DNA of 64,000 bases from an uncultured Collinsella sp. (lineage in GTDB: Bacteria; Actinomycetota; Coriobacteriia; Coriobacteriales; Coriobacteriaceae): assembly GCA_949285915.1 (NCBI GenBank), contig CASDZW010000022.1, positions 1 through 64,000 on the forward strand. The letters run 5' to 3'. The notes beneath the pieces are model-generated. The model did not search any database. It worked only from the letters and a program-made list of their open reading frames with translations, and was not told the DNA's origin. Below are positions 34,871 to 42,876 of this stretch, piece by piece (within the stretch, counting starts at the first letter, position 1; each line of letters starts with the position of its first letter). The position numbers and the translations under genes are program-made.

Positions 34871-35806
34871 TCAGTGGGCCTCGCCCGTAGGCGTGAGATT
34901 GGCACGCGACAGGTCGCGGTGCGACACCGCCACGTGATAGCCCTGCCCGGCAAGATAGCGACCCGTAGCCTCGGCAATAGCCACCGAACGGTGCTGGCCG
35001 CCCGTGCAGCCCACCGCAATGGAGAGCTGCGGCTTGCCCTCGGCGATGTAGCCCGGCATGACCGCGTCGAGCAGCTGGCACCACGCGCGCCAGAACGCCT
35101 CGGTCTTGGGGTGGTCGAGCACAAAGGTCGAGACCTTCTCGTCAAGCCCCGTCAGGCGGCGCATCTCGGGGTCGTAGAAGGGATTGGGCAAAAAGCGCAC
35201 GTCGATCATGATGTCGGCCTCCGCGGGGAGCCCGTGCTTGAAGCCAAAGGAGAAGACGCGCACCTCCATGAGCTGCTGGTCGGTGAGCTCAGAGAAGGCG
35301 CTTCTGAGCATCGCGCGAAGCGACGAGGTGGAAAGGTGCGAGGTGTCGATGATCATGTCCGCGCGGTCGCGGATGGCGGCGAGCTGGCGGCGTTCCCGTG
35401 CGATGGCGTCCGCCGTGCTCTCGCCCGGCTGCGCAAGCGGATGACGACGGCGGTTCTCGTTGTAGCGGCGCATGAGCACCTCGTCCGAGGCGTCGAGGTA
35501 GACGACGTCGACCGACATCTCGTGCTCCTCTAGGGCGCAAACCACATCGAGGAGCTCGTCAAAGAGTCCCTGGCTGCGCAAATCGCACGTCACGGCGAGG
35601 TGCCTGCCCACGCCCGCGTTGATGCCCACGAGCTCGGCGAGCTGCTGGATGAGGCGCGGCGGCAGGTTGTCGATACAGAAATAGCCCATGTCCTCGAACA
35701 CGTGCATCGCCTGCGTGCGGCCGGAGCCGGACATGCCGGTGATGATCACGATGTCGGGCACGCGCTCGGCGTTTTCCCGCGTTCTGATGGCCTCGTCGCT
35801 CGCCAT
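34871..35806 (-). CDS. rapZ: RapZ/YvcJ nucleotide-binding protein
   Basis: About 311 residues. Walker A is GMSGSGRTQA, with Arg in the lysine position, as is common in Actinobacteria. DMGYFCIDNLPP, the YLDASDEVLMRRYNENRRRHPL stretch and the C-terminal AVGCTGGQHRSV motif are family hallmarks. In enteric bacteria RapZ steers RNase E to GlmZ; elsewhere its role is less clear. The start at 35806 follows TAGGAGG. In most genomes yvcK (glmR) lies between rapZ and whiA; here it does not. Confidence 0.94.
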   Translation of the reverse strand: MASDEAIRTRENAERVPDIVIITGMSGSGRTQAMHVFEDMGYFCIDNLPPRLIQQLAELVGINAGVGRHLAVTCDLRSQGLFDELLDVVCALEEHEMSVDVVYLDASDEVLMRRYNENRRRHPLAQPGESTADAIARERRQLAAIRDRADMIIDTSHLSTSSLRAMLRSAFSELTDQQLMEVRVFSFGFKHGLPAEADIMIDVRFLPNPFYDPEMRRLTGLDEKVSTFVLDHPKTEAFWRAWCQLLDAVMPGYIAEGKPQLSIAVGCTGGQHRSVAIAEATGRYLAGQGYHVAVSHRDLSRANLTPTGEAH

Positions 35807-35826
35807 GAGCGCACCTCCTAAAAGAC

Positions 35827-35882
35827 ATCGGGGGCGCGACGACCGCCGCGTTGCCCCCGATTGCTCGTCTCTATTCAGTATA
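35827..35882 (-). promoter_or_regulatory. rapZ leader: -10 box and terminator-like hairpin
   Basis: A TATACT -10 (reverse of 35877-35882) is followed in the leader by ATCGGGGGC / GCCCCCGAT (35827-35861), a nine-base stem followed by TCTTTT right before the ribosome site. It may end the nan operon or act as an attenuator of rapZ. Confidence 0.5.
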
Positions 35883-35942
35883 GCGGTGCGCGCGGACATG
35901 CGCCGCCGCGCTCACGAGCGCCAGCCTGCGCGCCGCGGCGCC

Positions 35943-36629
35943 TTACGCGTCGAGCGCGGCCTTGAACCAGCTGGTGATGCTCGTGGGATGCGTAATCGCG
36001 GTGCCCACCACAACCGCCCAGGCACCGGCGTCGATGGCGGCACGGGCCTCCTCGGGCGTGTGGACGCGGCCCTCGCAGATCACGGGGAAGCCGGGGAACT
36101 CCTCGGCGGCCTGGCGCAGAAGCGGTAGGTCGGGACCGTCCGCCATGGTGCAGTCGATGGCGGCGACACCGTGGGAGAGCGTGGTCGAGACAATGTCGAA
36201 ACCCATCTCCACCGCGCGACGAATGTCGTCGATGGTCATGCAGTCCGCCATGGTGAGCACGCCCTCGGCCTTAAGCGGCTCCAGGGTGTCGGCAACGGTC
36301 TTTCCATCGGGACGCGGGCGGTCGGTGGCGTCGATTGCCACGATATCCGCACCCGCCATGACGCAGGCGCGCGCATGGCGCAGCGTCGGCGTGATGTAGA
36401 CGCCCTCGTGACCCTCCTTCCACAGACCGATGACGGGAACCTCCACGCGGCCCTTGATGGCAGCGATGTCGGAAAGTCCCTGGCAGCGGATAGCGGCCGC
36501 ACCGCCGAGCTCGCAGGCGCGCGCCATGGTCGCCATGATCTCGGGACGGCGCAGGGGCTCGCCCTGGTAGGCCTGGACGCTCACGATGAGCTTGCCCTTA
36601 AGCGATTGGATGATCGGATCGACGGTCAT
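35943..36629 (-). CDS. nanE: N-acetylmannosamine-6-phosphate 2-epimerase
   Basis: About 228 residues, a TIM barrel of the NanE family that turns ManNAc-6-P into GlcNAc-6-P. LIVSVQAYQGEPL at the N-terminus, GLWKEGHEGVYITP, VAIDATDRPRPDG and VICEGRVHTPEEA are family motifs. AGGAAG precedes the ATG at 36629. Last gene of the sialic-acid run, with nanK and a nanA-type lyase upstream. Confidence 0.94.
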   Translation of the reverse strand: MTVDPIIQSLKGKLIVSVQAYQGEPLRRPEIMATMARACELGGAAAIRCQGLSDIAAIKGRVEVPVIGLWKEGHEGVYITPTLRHARACVMAGADIVAIDATDRPRPDGKTVADTLEPLKAEGVLTMADCMTIDDIRRAVEMGFDIVSTTLSHGVAAIDCTMADGPDLPLLRQAAEEFPGFPVICEGRVHTPEEARAAIDAGAWAVVVGTAITHPTSITSWFKAALDA

Positions 36630-36701
36630 GAGTCTTCCTTTCTGGGAAAAGCAGCGAGGGCTACGGGACACCTAGCCTCAGATGTACCCGCGCCGCGCGC
36701 C

Positions 36702-37673
36702 TCATTTCAGGGTATCGAGCAGATTCTCCGCAGCGCCAATGAGCGGGGCCTCGCCCTCGAGCTCGCCGATGAGGATGGGCGTGTCCTGCAGGGGGTCGAG
36801 CGCCTGGGAGCGGTAGCCCTCCGCAACCGAGGTGCGCCAGGTCTCGCTGCGCCAACCGGTCCCCTCGTGGATAACGCCGCCCGAAAGCACGATGACCGCG
36901 GGATCGAGAACGTTGGCAAGCGACCCCAAGCTCGCGCCGAGGGCATGCCCCGCCTCACGCACGACCGAGATCGCACGCTCGTCTCCCGCGGCGACGAGGT
37001 CGTTGACGTCGCGGCCGACCGTCGGGCGCGCAGGGTCAACACGACCGTAGCGCTCCTCAAACACGCGGCCGATAGAGGTGCCCGAGGCAACCGACTCAAG
37101 ATGGCCCGACCGCCCGCACGCGCAGGGGATGCCCGCGGCGGCCGTGCTCTCGATATGACCCATGTGACCGGCGGCACCGTGGGAGCCGCGCATGACGCGG
37201 CCGTCGACAACAAAGGCACCGCCGATACCCGTGCCGATACCCAGGCAGAGCACCGAGTCGTACTCCCTGCCGACGCCCCAGCGCGCCTCACCGAGCGCGT
37301 GGGCGTGAACGTCTCCCGTCACCGCGACGGGAAGACCGAGCGCCTCTGCCAGGCGCGGGCCGAGCGCGATACCGCCCCAGCCGGGCATGATCTCGTTCGC
37401 ATAGGCAATGCAGCCGGTCTTTGGATCGACCACGCCGGCGGATCCCACGCCCACGCCAAGAACCTCGCCCCCGTCAAAGGAGGCGAGCGCCGTGCGCACC
37501 GCATTCTCAACGCGCGCGTAAACCGCCTCGCCGCCCTCGGAGGCGCCGGTGGCAACCTCTGCCTCATAGACCGGGCGCGGGCGTTCCCCCGTTGCGGGAA
37601 ACGCCATGATGGCGCAGGCGATCTTGGTACCGCCGATATCGACGGCGCAAACGAAACGGTCGGTGTTCTCCAT
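36702..37673 (-). CDS. nanK: ROK-family kinase, probable N-acetylmannosamine kinase
   Basis: About 323 residues. AVDIGGTKIACAIM is the ATP-binding start and GIGTGIGGAFVVDG the second motif. The ROK metal-binding region is present (HIESTAAAGIPCACGRSGHLES), with His in place of the usual third cysteine. ROK kinases phosphorylate many sugars; ManNAc is inferred from the nanA/nanE neighbours. Start at MENTDRFV (37673). Confidence 0.85.
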   Translation of the reverse strand: MENTDRFVCAVDIGGTKIACAIMAFPATGERPRPVYEAEVATGASEGGEAVYARVENAVRTALASFDGGEVLGVGVGSAGVVDPKTGCIAYANEIMPGWGGIALGPRLAEALGLPVAVTGDVHAHALGEARWGVGREYDSVLCLGIGTGIGGAFVVDGRVMRGSHGAAGHMGHIESTAAAGIPCACGRSGHLESVASGTSIGRVFEERYGRVDPARPTVGRDVNDLVAAGDERAISVVREAGHALGASLGSLANVLDPAVIVLSGGVIHEGTGWRSETWRTSVAEGYRSQALDPLQDTPILIGELEGEAPLIGAAENLLDTLK

Positions 37674-37769
37674 AGTCTCCCCTATCGCCCAAGCAAGCGG
37701 CGCCGACGCCAAACGACACCGAGCCGCAAAACAGCAGGGGCGGGCTCACGTGCCCGCCCCTCTCACGGT

Positions 37770-38690
37770 TTACAGAAGGCCGTTGTCCACAAGGACGCGG
37801 CGGATTGCCTCGACGTTCTCGCCCTTGAGCGAGTGAACGGGGCGCGGCATCTGGTTGGTCTCAAACACGCCCATGAGCTGAAGGGCCGTCTTGAAGGCAC
37901 CGACGCCGGCGCCGAAGCCCTGGACACCGGAGGTCACCGAGGTGATCTCCATAATGCGGGCGAGGCGGTCCTGCTCGTCACGGACGGCTTCCCAGTCGCC
38001 GGCCTGCGCGGCCTTCCACTGGCGGACGTAGCCGTAGGGCTCGACGTTGGCCAGACCCGGCACCGAGCCGTCGGCGCCGCCGAGATACGCTCCGTCGACC
38101 ACGACCTCGTGGCCGGTGAGAAGCTGCAGCGGATGGCCCGCGTCGCGGTTCTTGAGGATGAGACGGCGGAACGACACGTCGTCGCCCGAGGAGTCCTTCA
38201 CGCCGGCGAGCACGCCGTCGACGCCGAGACGGATGAGCATGTCCACGTCGAGCTTGTTGTGCACGCACACCGGGATGTCGTAGGCAAAGATGGGCAGATT
38301 GAGCGCATCATGCAGGCAGCGGAAGCTCCACTCAATCTCGTTGATACCCTGGAGCGCGTAGAACGGACAGGTGGCCACGAGCGCGTCGACGCCCATCTGC
38401 TCGGCACGCTTGCCGTGCTCAATCATACGCTCGGTCTCGGTATCGATGATGCCCGCGAGAACCGGCACGCGATGGTCGACGATGCGCACCATGTTCTCGA
38501 TGATCTCGGTACGGCGCTCATCGGTCGAGAACACGACCTCGGAAGAAGAGCCCAGGATGAACAGGCCGTCGACGCCCGCCTCGATCATGCGGTTGATGTT
38601 GCGCTCGAACGAGGGCACATCAAGCTTGCGATCCTGGGTAAGCGGCACCACCACGGGAGGAATGACGCCGCTGAATCTCTTGTTGTCCAC
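37770..38690 (-). CDS. nanA: DHDPS/NAL-family aldolase, probable N-acetylneuraminate lyase
   Basis: A 306-residue TIM-barrel of the dihydrodipicolinate synthase/NAL family. The Schiff-base lysine lies in LAGVKDSSGDD, the tyrosine in IFAYDIPV; the phosphate/carboxylate loop reads GSSSEVVF instead of the DapA GTTGE. The sialic-acid-lyase role is inferred from nanK and nanE downstream. GTG start at 38690 with AAGGAG. A divergent member, so other 2-keto-sugar acids are possible substrates. Confidence 0.78.
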   Translation of the reverse strand: MDNKRFSGVIPPVVVPLTQDRKLDVPSFERNINRMIEAGVDGLFILGSSSEVVFSTDERRTEIIENMVRIVDHRVPVLAGIIDTETERMIEHGKRAEQMGVDALVATCPFYALQGINEIEWSFRCLHDALNLPIFAYDIPVCVHNKLDVDMLIRLGVDGVLAGVKDSSGDDVSFRRLILKNRDAGHPLQLLTGHEVVVDGAYLGGADGSVPGLANVEPYGYVRQWKAAQAGDWEAVRDEQDRLARIMEITSVTSGVQGFGAGVGAFKTALQLMGVFETNQMPRPVHSLKGENVEAIRRVLVDNGLL

Positions 38691-38839
38691 AGTTGCTCCT
38701 TCATAGTTTGGCGCGGGGCTAGACTGCCTGCGCCCGTTGACGGTAGGTGTGGCGTGACCGCGCCACACCGGCCTCCCATGGTAGCGCGCCGCACACGGCG
38801 GCAGAGCCGCATGGGAAGGTTTCATGAACCCTCTCAAAG

Positions 38840-38866
38840 AGGGCGCGCCCCGAAAGAACGCGCCCT
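38840..38866 (-). terminator. hairpin after the ABC importer genes
   Basis: AGGGCGCG / CGCGCCCT eight-base stem on the minus strand with CTTTG tail, between the ATPase and the nanA-type gene. Confidence 0.55.
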
Positions 38867-38879
38867 TGAACACGATGCC

Positions 38880-39719
38880 TTACGCACTCGCTCCCAACTT
38901 GGGATGGAGCAGCGAGGGCGCCGCGCCGAGCAGCATCCGCGTATACGGATCGCGCGGCTCGTTGAAGACCTGGCTCGCCGGCCCCTCCTCCACGATCTTG
39001 CCGCCGTTCATGACGACGATCTTGTCGGAGATGTAGCGGACCGTCTGGATATCGTGGCTGATGAACATCATCGACAGCCCCAGGTCGCGCTTGAGATCGG
39101 TGAGCAGGTTCAGGATCTGAGCGCGCACCGAGACGTCGAGCGCCGAGGTGGGCTCGTCAGCGATGATGGCATCGGGGTTGAGCGACATGGCGCGCGCGAT
39201 GGCGACGCGCTGGCGCTGACCGCCCGAGAGCTGACCGGGCAGCACGTTGAGCGCGCTCTTGGGGAGACCCACCAGACTCACGAGCTCGCGGATGCGGCGC
39301 TCGCGCTCCTCGGGGCTTCCCACCTCGTGTACGAGCAGCGGGTCGAGGAGCTGGTCGTGCACGATCATGCGCGGGTTCAAAGCCGTCGACGGGTCCTGGA
39401 ACACGACCGAGACCACGCGGCCGATCTGGCGGCGCTCCTCAGCGGTGCGCTTGGTAACGTCGACACCTTTGAAGTAGACCTTGCCCGAGGTGGGTGCCTG
39501 CAGGCCGCACATAACGTTGGCCGTGGTGGACTTGCCGCAGCCGGACTCGCCCACGATGCCGATAGTCTCGCCCGGCATGAGCTTGAGCGTCACGTGATTC
39601 ACGGCGTGCACGAGGTTTGGCTTGAAAAGCGAGCCCGTGCGCGTCTTGAACGTCACGCAAATGTCATCGAGGAAGATGATGGGTTCAGTCCCGCGGGACG
39701 CAGCAGTCTTCTCGCTCAT
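38880..39719 (-). CDS. Opp-type ABC importer ATPase (OppF-like), sialic-acid locus
   Basis: A 279-residue ATPase with Walker [11 protein letters not shown], signature LSGGQRQRVAIARA and Walker B AIIADEPTSALD. It lacks the long cysteine-bearing C-terminal extension of the other OppF. It directly follows the fused permease-ATPase with no gap. Likely the second motor subunit of a sialic-acid importer. Confidence 0.9.
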   Translation of the reverse strand: MSEKTAASRGTEPIIFLDDICVTFKTRTGSLFKPNLVHAVNHVTLKLMPGETIGIVGESGCGKSTTANVMCGLQAPTSGKVYFKGVDVTKRTAEERRQIGRVVSVVFQDPSTALNPRMIVHDQLLDPLLVHEVGSPEERERRIRELVSLVGLPKSALNVLPGQLSGGQRQRVAIARAMSLNPDAIIADEPTSALDVSVRAQILNLLTDLKRDLGLSMMFISHDIQTVRYISDKIVVMNGGKIVEEGPASQVFNEPRDPYTRMLLGAAPSLLHPKLGASA

Positions 39720-41783
39720 CTACCTCACCTCCCCAGCGGTCGCGGCGGAAAGCTTCTCAAGATAGGGTGTAAGACCGTTCTCCTTGAGGTACTCGTCGGG
39801 CAGCTCCGAGTAACGATGGTACACGTCGCCCGGAAGCGTCTTTAGGATCGGATGCACATCGAGACCGAGCGTGGGATGACTCGAGCGCGGGGCAAAGCGG
39901 TCGCCGCGCGGGAAGTCCTGCGGGCTCGGCACGGAGCCGGGCACCTGATGCAGGCGCGTTCCCTCTTGCACACCCTCCTCGATGGAGAGCACCGAGCCCA
40001 GAAGGCCACGCGTGTACTCGTGAATCGGGTTGGTGAGAAGCTCGGTAGTGGGCGCCTGCTCCACGATCTGGCCGGCGTACATGACCGTGATGTCGCTTGC
40101 GACCTCGGCGACGAGCGCCAGGTCATGGGAGACAAAGATCATCGCGAAGCCGAGCTTATCCTGGAGGTCGTTCAGGAGCTTGATGACCTGCTTCTGTACC
40201 GTCACGTCGAGGGCGGTGGTGGGCTCGTCGCAGATGACGAGTGACGGGTCACGCGTAAGCGCCATAGCGATGAGCACGCGCTGGCGCTGACCACCGGAAA
40301 GCTCGTGCGGGTAGCTCTCGAGCGTGCGCTTGGGATCGAGACCCACGAGCTCGAGCAGGTCCTCGGCGGAACGGGTACCGCCACGGCTGGTGAGCTGCTT
40401 CATCTGAGCGGAGATGAGCATCGAGGGGTTGAGCGAGGAGAGGGCGTCCTGGTAAACCATCGCGATCTCATGACCGAGGAGCTTGCGGTGCTCCTCCTTG
40501 GTGAGCTTCACCAGGTCCTTGCCCTTGAAGAGCACCTCACCGGTGACATGCTCGTCCGGATCGGTCAGGCTCATGATGACCTTGGTGGTGATGGACTTGC
40601 CGCAACCAGACTCGCCCACAAGCGCCATGCACTGGCCGGGGCGCACGTCAAACGACACGCCGTCGACGACCTTCACGTCACCGTGGTGCTCGAAGCCAAT
40701 GGAGAGGTTACGCACCGAAAGCAAGGGCTCGACCGAGTGATCGGGGATATGGCGATCGTGGCGCTTGAGCTCCACCTCACGGAGCGCGGAGAGACGGCGG
40801 TTGAGGGCAGCCTCCTGCTCCTTGTAGGCACGGACCGGGTCGGCAGCGAGGATGTCGTCGGCACGACGCTGCTCGGCGTCCTCTTCACTCTCGTCGAGCT
40901 TGGCGGCGCCGGGCGCAGCGGCCATGGCGTCGGTAAGGCCCTCGGAGAGGATGTTCAGCGCAAGGCAGGTGATCATAATCGCCAGGCCCGGGAAGAGCGC
41001 CTGCCACCAGCGGCCGGCGAGCACGCCGGCGCGCGCATCTGCCAAGATGTTTCCCCACGTGGCAGTGGGCTCGACGATGCCTGCGCCGATGAAGGTGAGT
41101 GACGCCTCGAAGATGATGGCGTCGGCGACGAGCGTCACCGTGAAGACCATGATGGGCGCGATGCAGTTACGGAGCACGTGCTTCATCAAGATCCACGGCG
41201 CGCGAGCGCCAGAGACAATGACGGCGCGCACGTAATCCTCGCCGTACTCGGACACCACGTTGGCGCGGACGATGCGCGCGATCTGCGGCGTGTACATGAA
41301 ACCAATGGCAAAGATGATCGCCGGCACGGAGTTGCCGAGGATGAGTACGAGCACCGCGGCGAGCGCGATGCCGGGGACGGACATGATCACGTCGAGGACG
41401 CGCATGATGAACTCGGAGACCACCTTGCGCGACACGGCTGCGACGGCGCCGACGATGGAGCCGCACACGAGCGCGAGGAGTGTGGCACCGAAGCCGATGA
41501 CGAGCGAGTACTGGCCGCCGTAGAGCATGCGCGAGAGGATGTCACGGCCTTTGTCGTCCGTACCGAAGATGAACTCGGCGCTCGGCGCCTGACGCGCCAT
41601 GAAGATCTCGGTCGGGCCATGTGGGGCGATGACCGGTGCGAGAATCGAGAGCAGTGCGACGACGAGCAGGAGCCCGAGCGAAATCTTGCTCGAGAGGCTC
41701 ATCTTCTTGAAACCGCCGAACCTGAAGCCCTTCGCGGCGGCGTGCTCGAGTTTCTTGGTCTGTTCTTCTCTAATCTGTCCCAT
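39720..41783 (-). CDS. fused OppC-type permease and OppD-type ATPase
   Basis: A 687-residue fusion. Residues about 1-300 are a DppC/OppC permease (FIFGTDDKGRDILSRMLYG, EAA-like VSGARAPWILMKHVLRN). A charged linker (about 290-350, rich in Glu, Asp, Arg) leads to an ATPase at about 355-640 with Walker [11 protein letters not shown], signature LSGGQRQRVLIAMA and Walker [13 protein letters not shown]. No stop or frameshift separates them. The tail continues about 45 residues. With the OppB permease 3 bp upstream and the F ATPase downstream it makes a complete importer in fewer polypeptides. Confidence 0.92.
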   Translation of the reverse strand: MGQIREEQTKKLEHAAAKGFRFGGFKKMSLSSKISLGLLLVVALLSILAPVIAPHGPTEIFMARQAPSAEFIFGTDDKGRDILSRMLYGGQYSLVIGFGATLLALVCGSIVGAVAAVSRKVVSEFIMRVLDVIMSVPGIALAAVLVLILGNSVPAIIFAIGFMYTPQIARIVRANVVSEYGEDYVRAVIVSGARAPWILMKHVLRNCIAPIMVFTVTLVADAIIFEASLTFIGAGIVEPTATWGNILADARAGVLAGRWWQALFPGLAIMITCLALNILSEGLTDAMAAAPGAAKLDESEEDAEQRRADDILAADPVRAYKEQEAALNRRLSALREVELKRHDRHIPDHSVEPLLSVRNLSIGFEHHGDVKVVDGVSFDVRPGQCMALVGESGCGKSITTKVIMSLTDPDEHVTGEVLFKGKDLVKLTKEEHRKLLGHEIAMVYQDALSSLNPSMLISAQMKQLTSRGGTRSAEDLLELVGLDPKRTLESYPHELSGGQRQRVLIAMALTRDPSLVICDEPTTALDVTVQKQVIKLLNDLQDKLGFAMIFVSHDLALVAEVASDITVMYAGQIVEQAPTTELLTNPIHEYTRGLLGSVLSIEEGVQEGTRLHQVPGSVPSPQDFPRGDRFAPRSSHPTLGLDVHPILKTLPGDVYHRYSELPDEYLKENGLTPYLEKLSAATAGEVR

Positions 41784-41786
41784 TGC

Positions 41787-42746
41787 CTACACCGTCCTAA
41801 TGCGCGGGTTGATGAGCAGGTAGAGCATATCAACCACGATGTTGATGATGACAAAGGCAAGAGCGACCACCACCACGACGCCGAGCACGAGCATCGTCTC
41901 GCCACCCTGAATACCGGCAAGAATCGCTGTGCCCATGCCGGGCAGGTTGAAGATGACCTCGATGACGACGGCGCCACCCATGAGGTAACCGATTTTGAGG
42001 CCGAGCGTGGTAACCGGCGTGATGAGGGCGTTGCGCAGGACGTTGCGGGCGATGACGATGTTCTCGGGGATGCCGCCGCCGCGTGCAGTCTTGACGTAGT
42101 CCTTATCGAGTTCCTCGACCATCGCCGTACGCACTATGCGCGTCATCTGGCCGGTCAGCGGGAACGCCAAGGCGACCGCCGGCATGAGCATGCGCGCGAG
42201 GTAGCCGCCCGGGTTGACAAAGAAGCTGGGAAGCGGACCCGAGGCGGGCAGGACGTGCAGATAGGACGAGAACACGAGGATGAGCAGGACCGCGAGCCAG
42301 AACGAAGGTGTGGCGATACCCGCGATGGATATGACGCGGATGAGCTGGTCGGGCCATTTATCACGGAAAAGGGCCGAGATCACGCCCAAGATGAACGACG
42401 CAACCGCACCCAGGATGAGGCCGATGAACGTGAGCTGCATGGTGACGGGAAGCGCCGAGGCGATGCGCTCGGCCACCGGCGTCTGGGAGGCGCCATAGGT
42501 GCCGAGGTCGCCTTGGAGAAGCCCGCCGATATAGGCGACGTAGCGGACAGGCCAGGGGTCGTCGAGGCCGTGCTCCGCCATATAGGCCTCGATAGCCTCC
42601 TGCGTGGCTCCCTCGCCCAGGGCGTTGCGCGCCGGGATGGAGGGGTCGGTGAAAGACATGAGGAAGAACACGAGAAGCGTGACGGCGAGCGCCATGATCG
42701 GCAATGCGATGATTCGACGCCCGACGAGCCGGATGAGGTTATTCAC
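41787..42746 (-). CDS. Opp-type ABC importer permease (OppB-like), sialic-acid locus
   Basis: A 319-residue permease with an N-terminal helix (IALPIMALAVTLLVFFLMSF), BPD_transp_1 domain and an EAA-like loop ARGGGIPENIVIARNVLRNAL. It starts 130 bp after the binding-protein gene and is 3 bp from the fused permease-ATPase. Confidence 0.92.
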   Translation of the reverse strand: MNNLIRLVGRRIIALPIMALAVTLLVFFLMSFTDPSIPARNALGEGATQEAIEAYMAEHGLDDPWPVRYVAYIGGLLQGDLGTYGASQTPVAERIASALPVTMQLTFIGLILGAVASFILGVISALFRDKWPDQLIRVISIAGIATPSFWLAVLLILVFSSYLHVLPASGPLPSFFVNPGGYLARMLMPAVALAFPLTGQMTRIVRTAMVEELDKDYVKTARGGGIPENIVIARNVLRNALITPVTTLGLKIGYLMGGAVVIEVIFNLPGMGTAILAGIQGGETMLVLGVVVVVALAFVIINIVVDMLYLLINPRIRTV

Positions 42747-42784
42747 TACATCTCCCCCTTTCTATGTGAGTAGCAAATGCATAC

Positions 42785-42815
42785 GGGGCCCGGGCGCTCT
42801 GGGTGCCCGGGCCCC
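42785..42815 (-). terminator. GC hairpin between binding-protein and permease genes
   Basis: GGGGCCCGGGC / GCCCGGGCCCC, eleven-base perfect stem without a T-run. The other Opp operon has a hairpin at the same point (25518-25547). Probably attenuates transcription or protects upstream mRNA. Confidence 0.65.
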
Positions 42816-42876
42816 ATGTCTGGCTAACGTATCGCGCTTTGGAGACGCGCAAGGCAGCTTGTACCAGAATGCTCGG

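Noticed and set aside
37591-37604. TGCGGGAAACGCC, resembling the core of the 3'UTR elements
   Set aside because: It falls inside the nanK coding sequence, has no paired partner sequence and no outer stem.
36171-39845. A very long open frame on the plus strand opposite the sialic-acid genes
   Set aside because: It lies wholly antisense to well-recognised genes, is rich in Arg and His from GC-rich third positions, and shows no family motif. Similar antisense frames opposite uvrA (50284-53277) and the opp genes (20939-23479) were rejected for the same reason.
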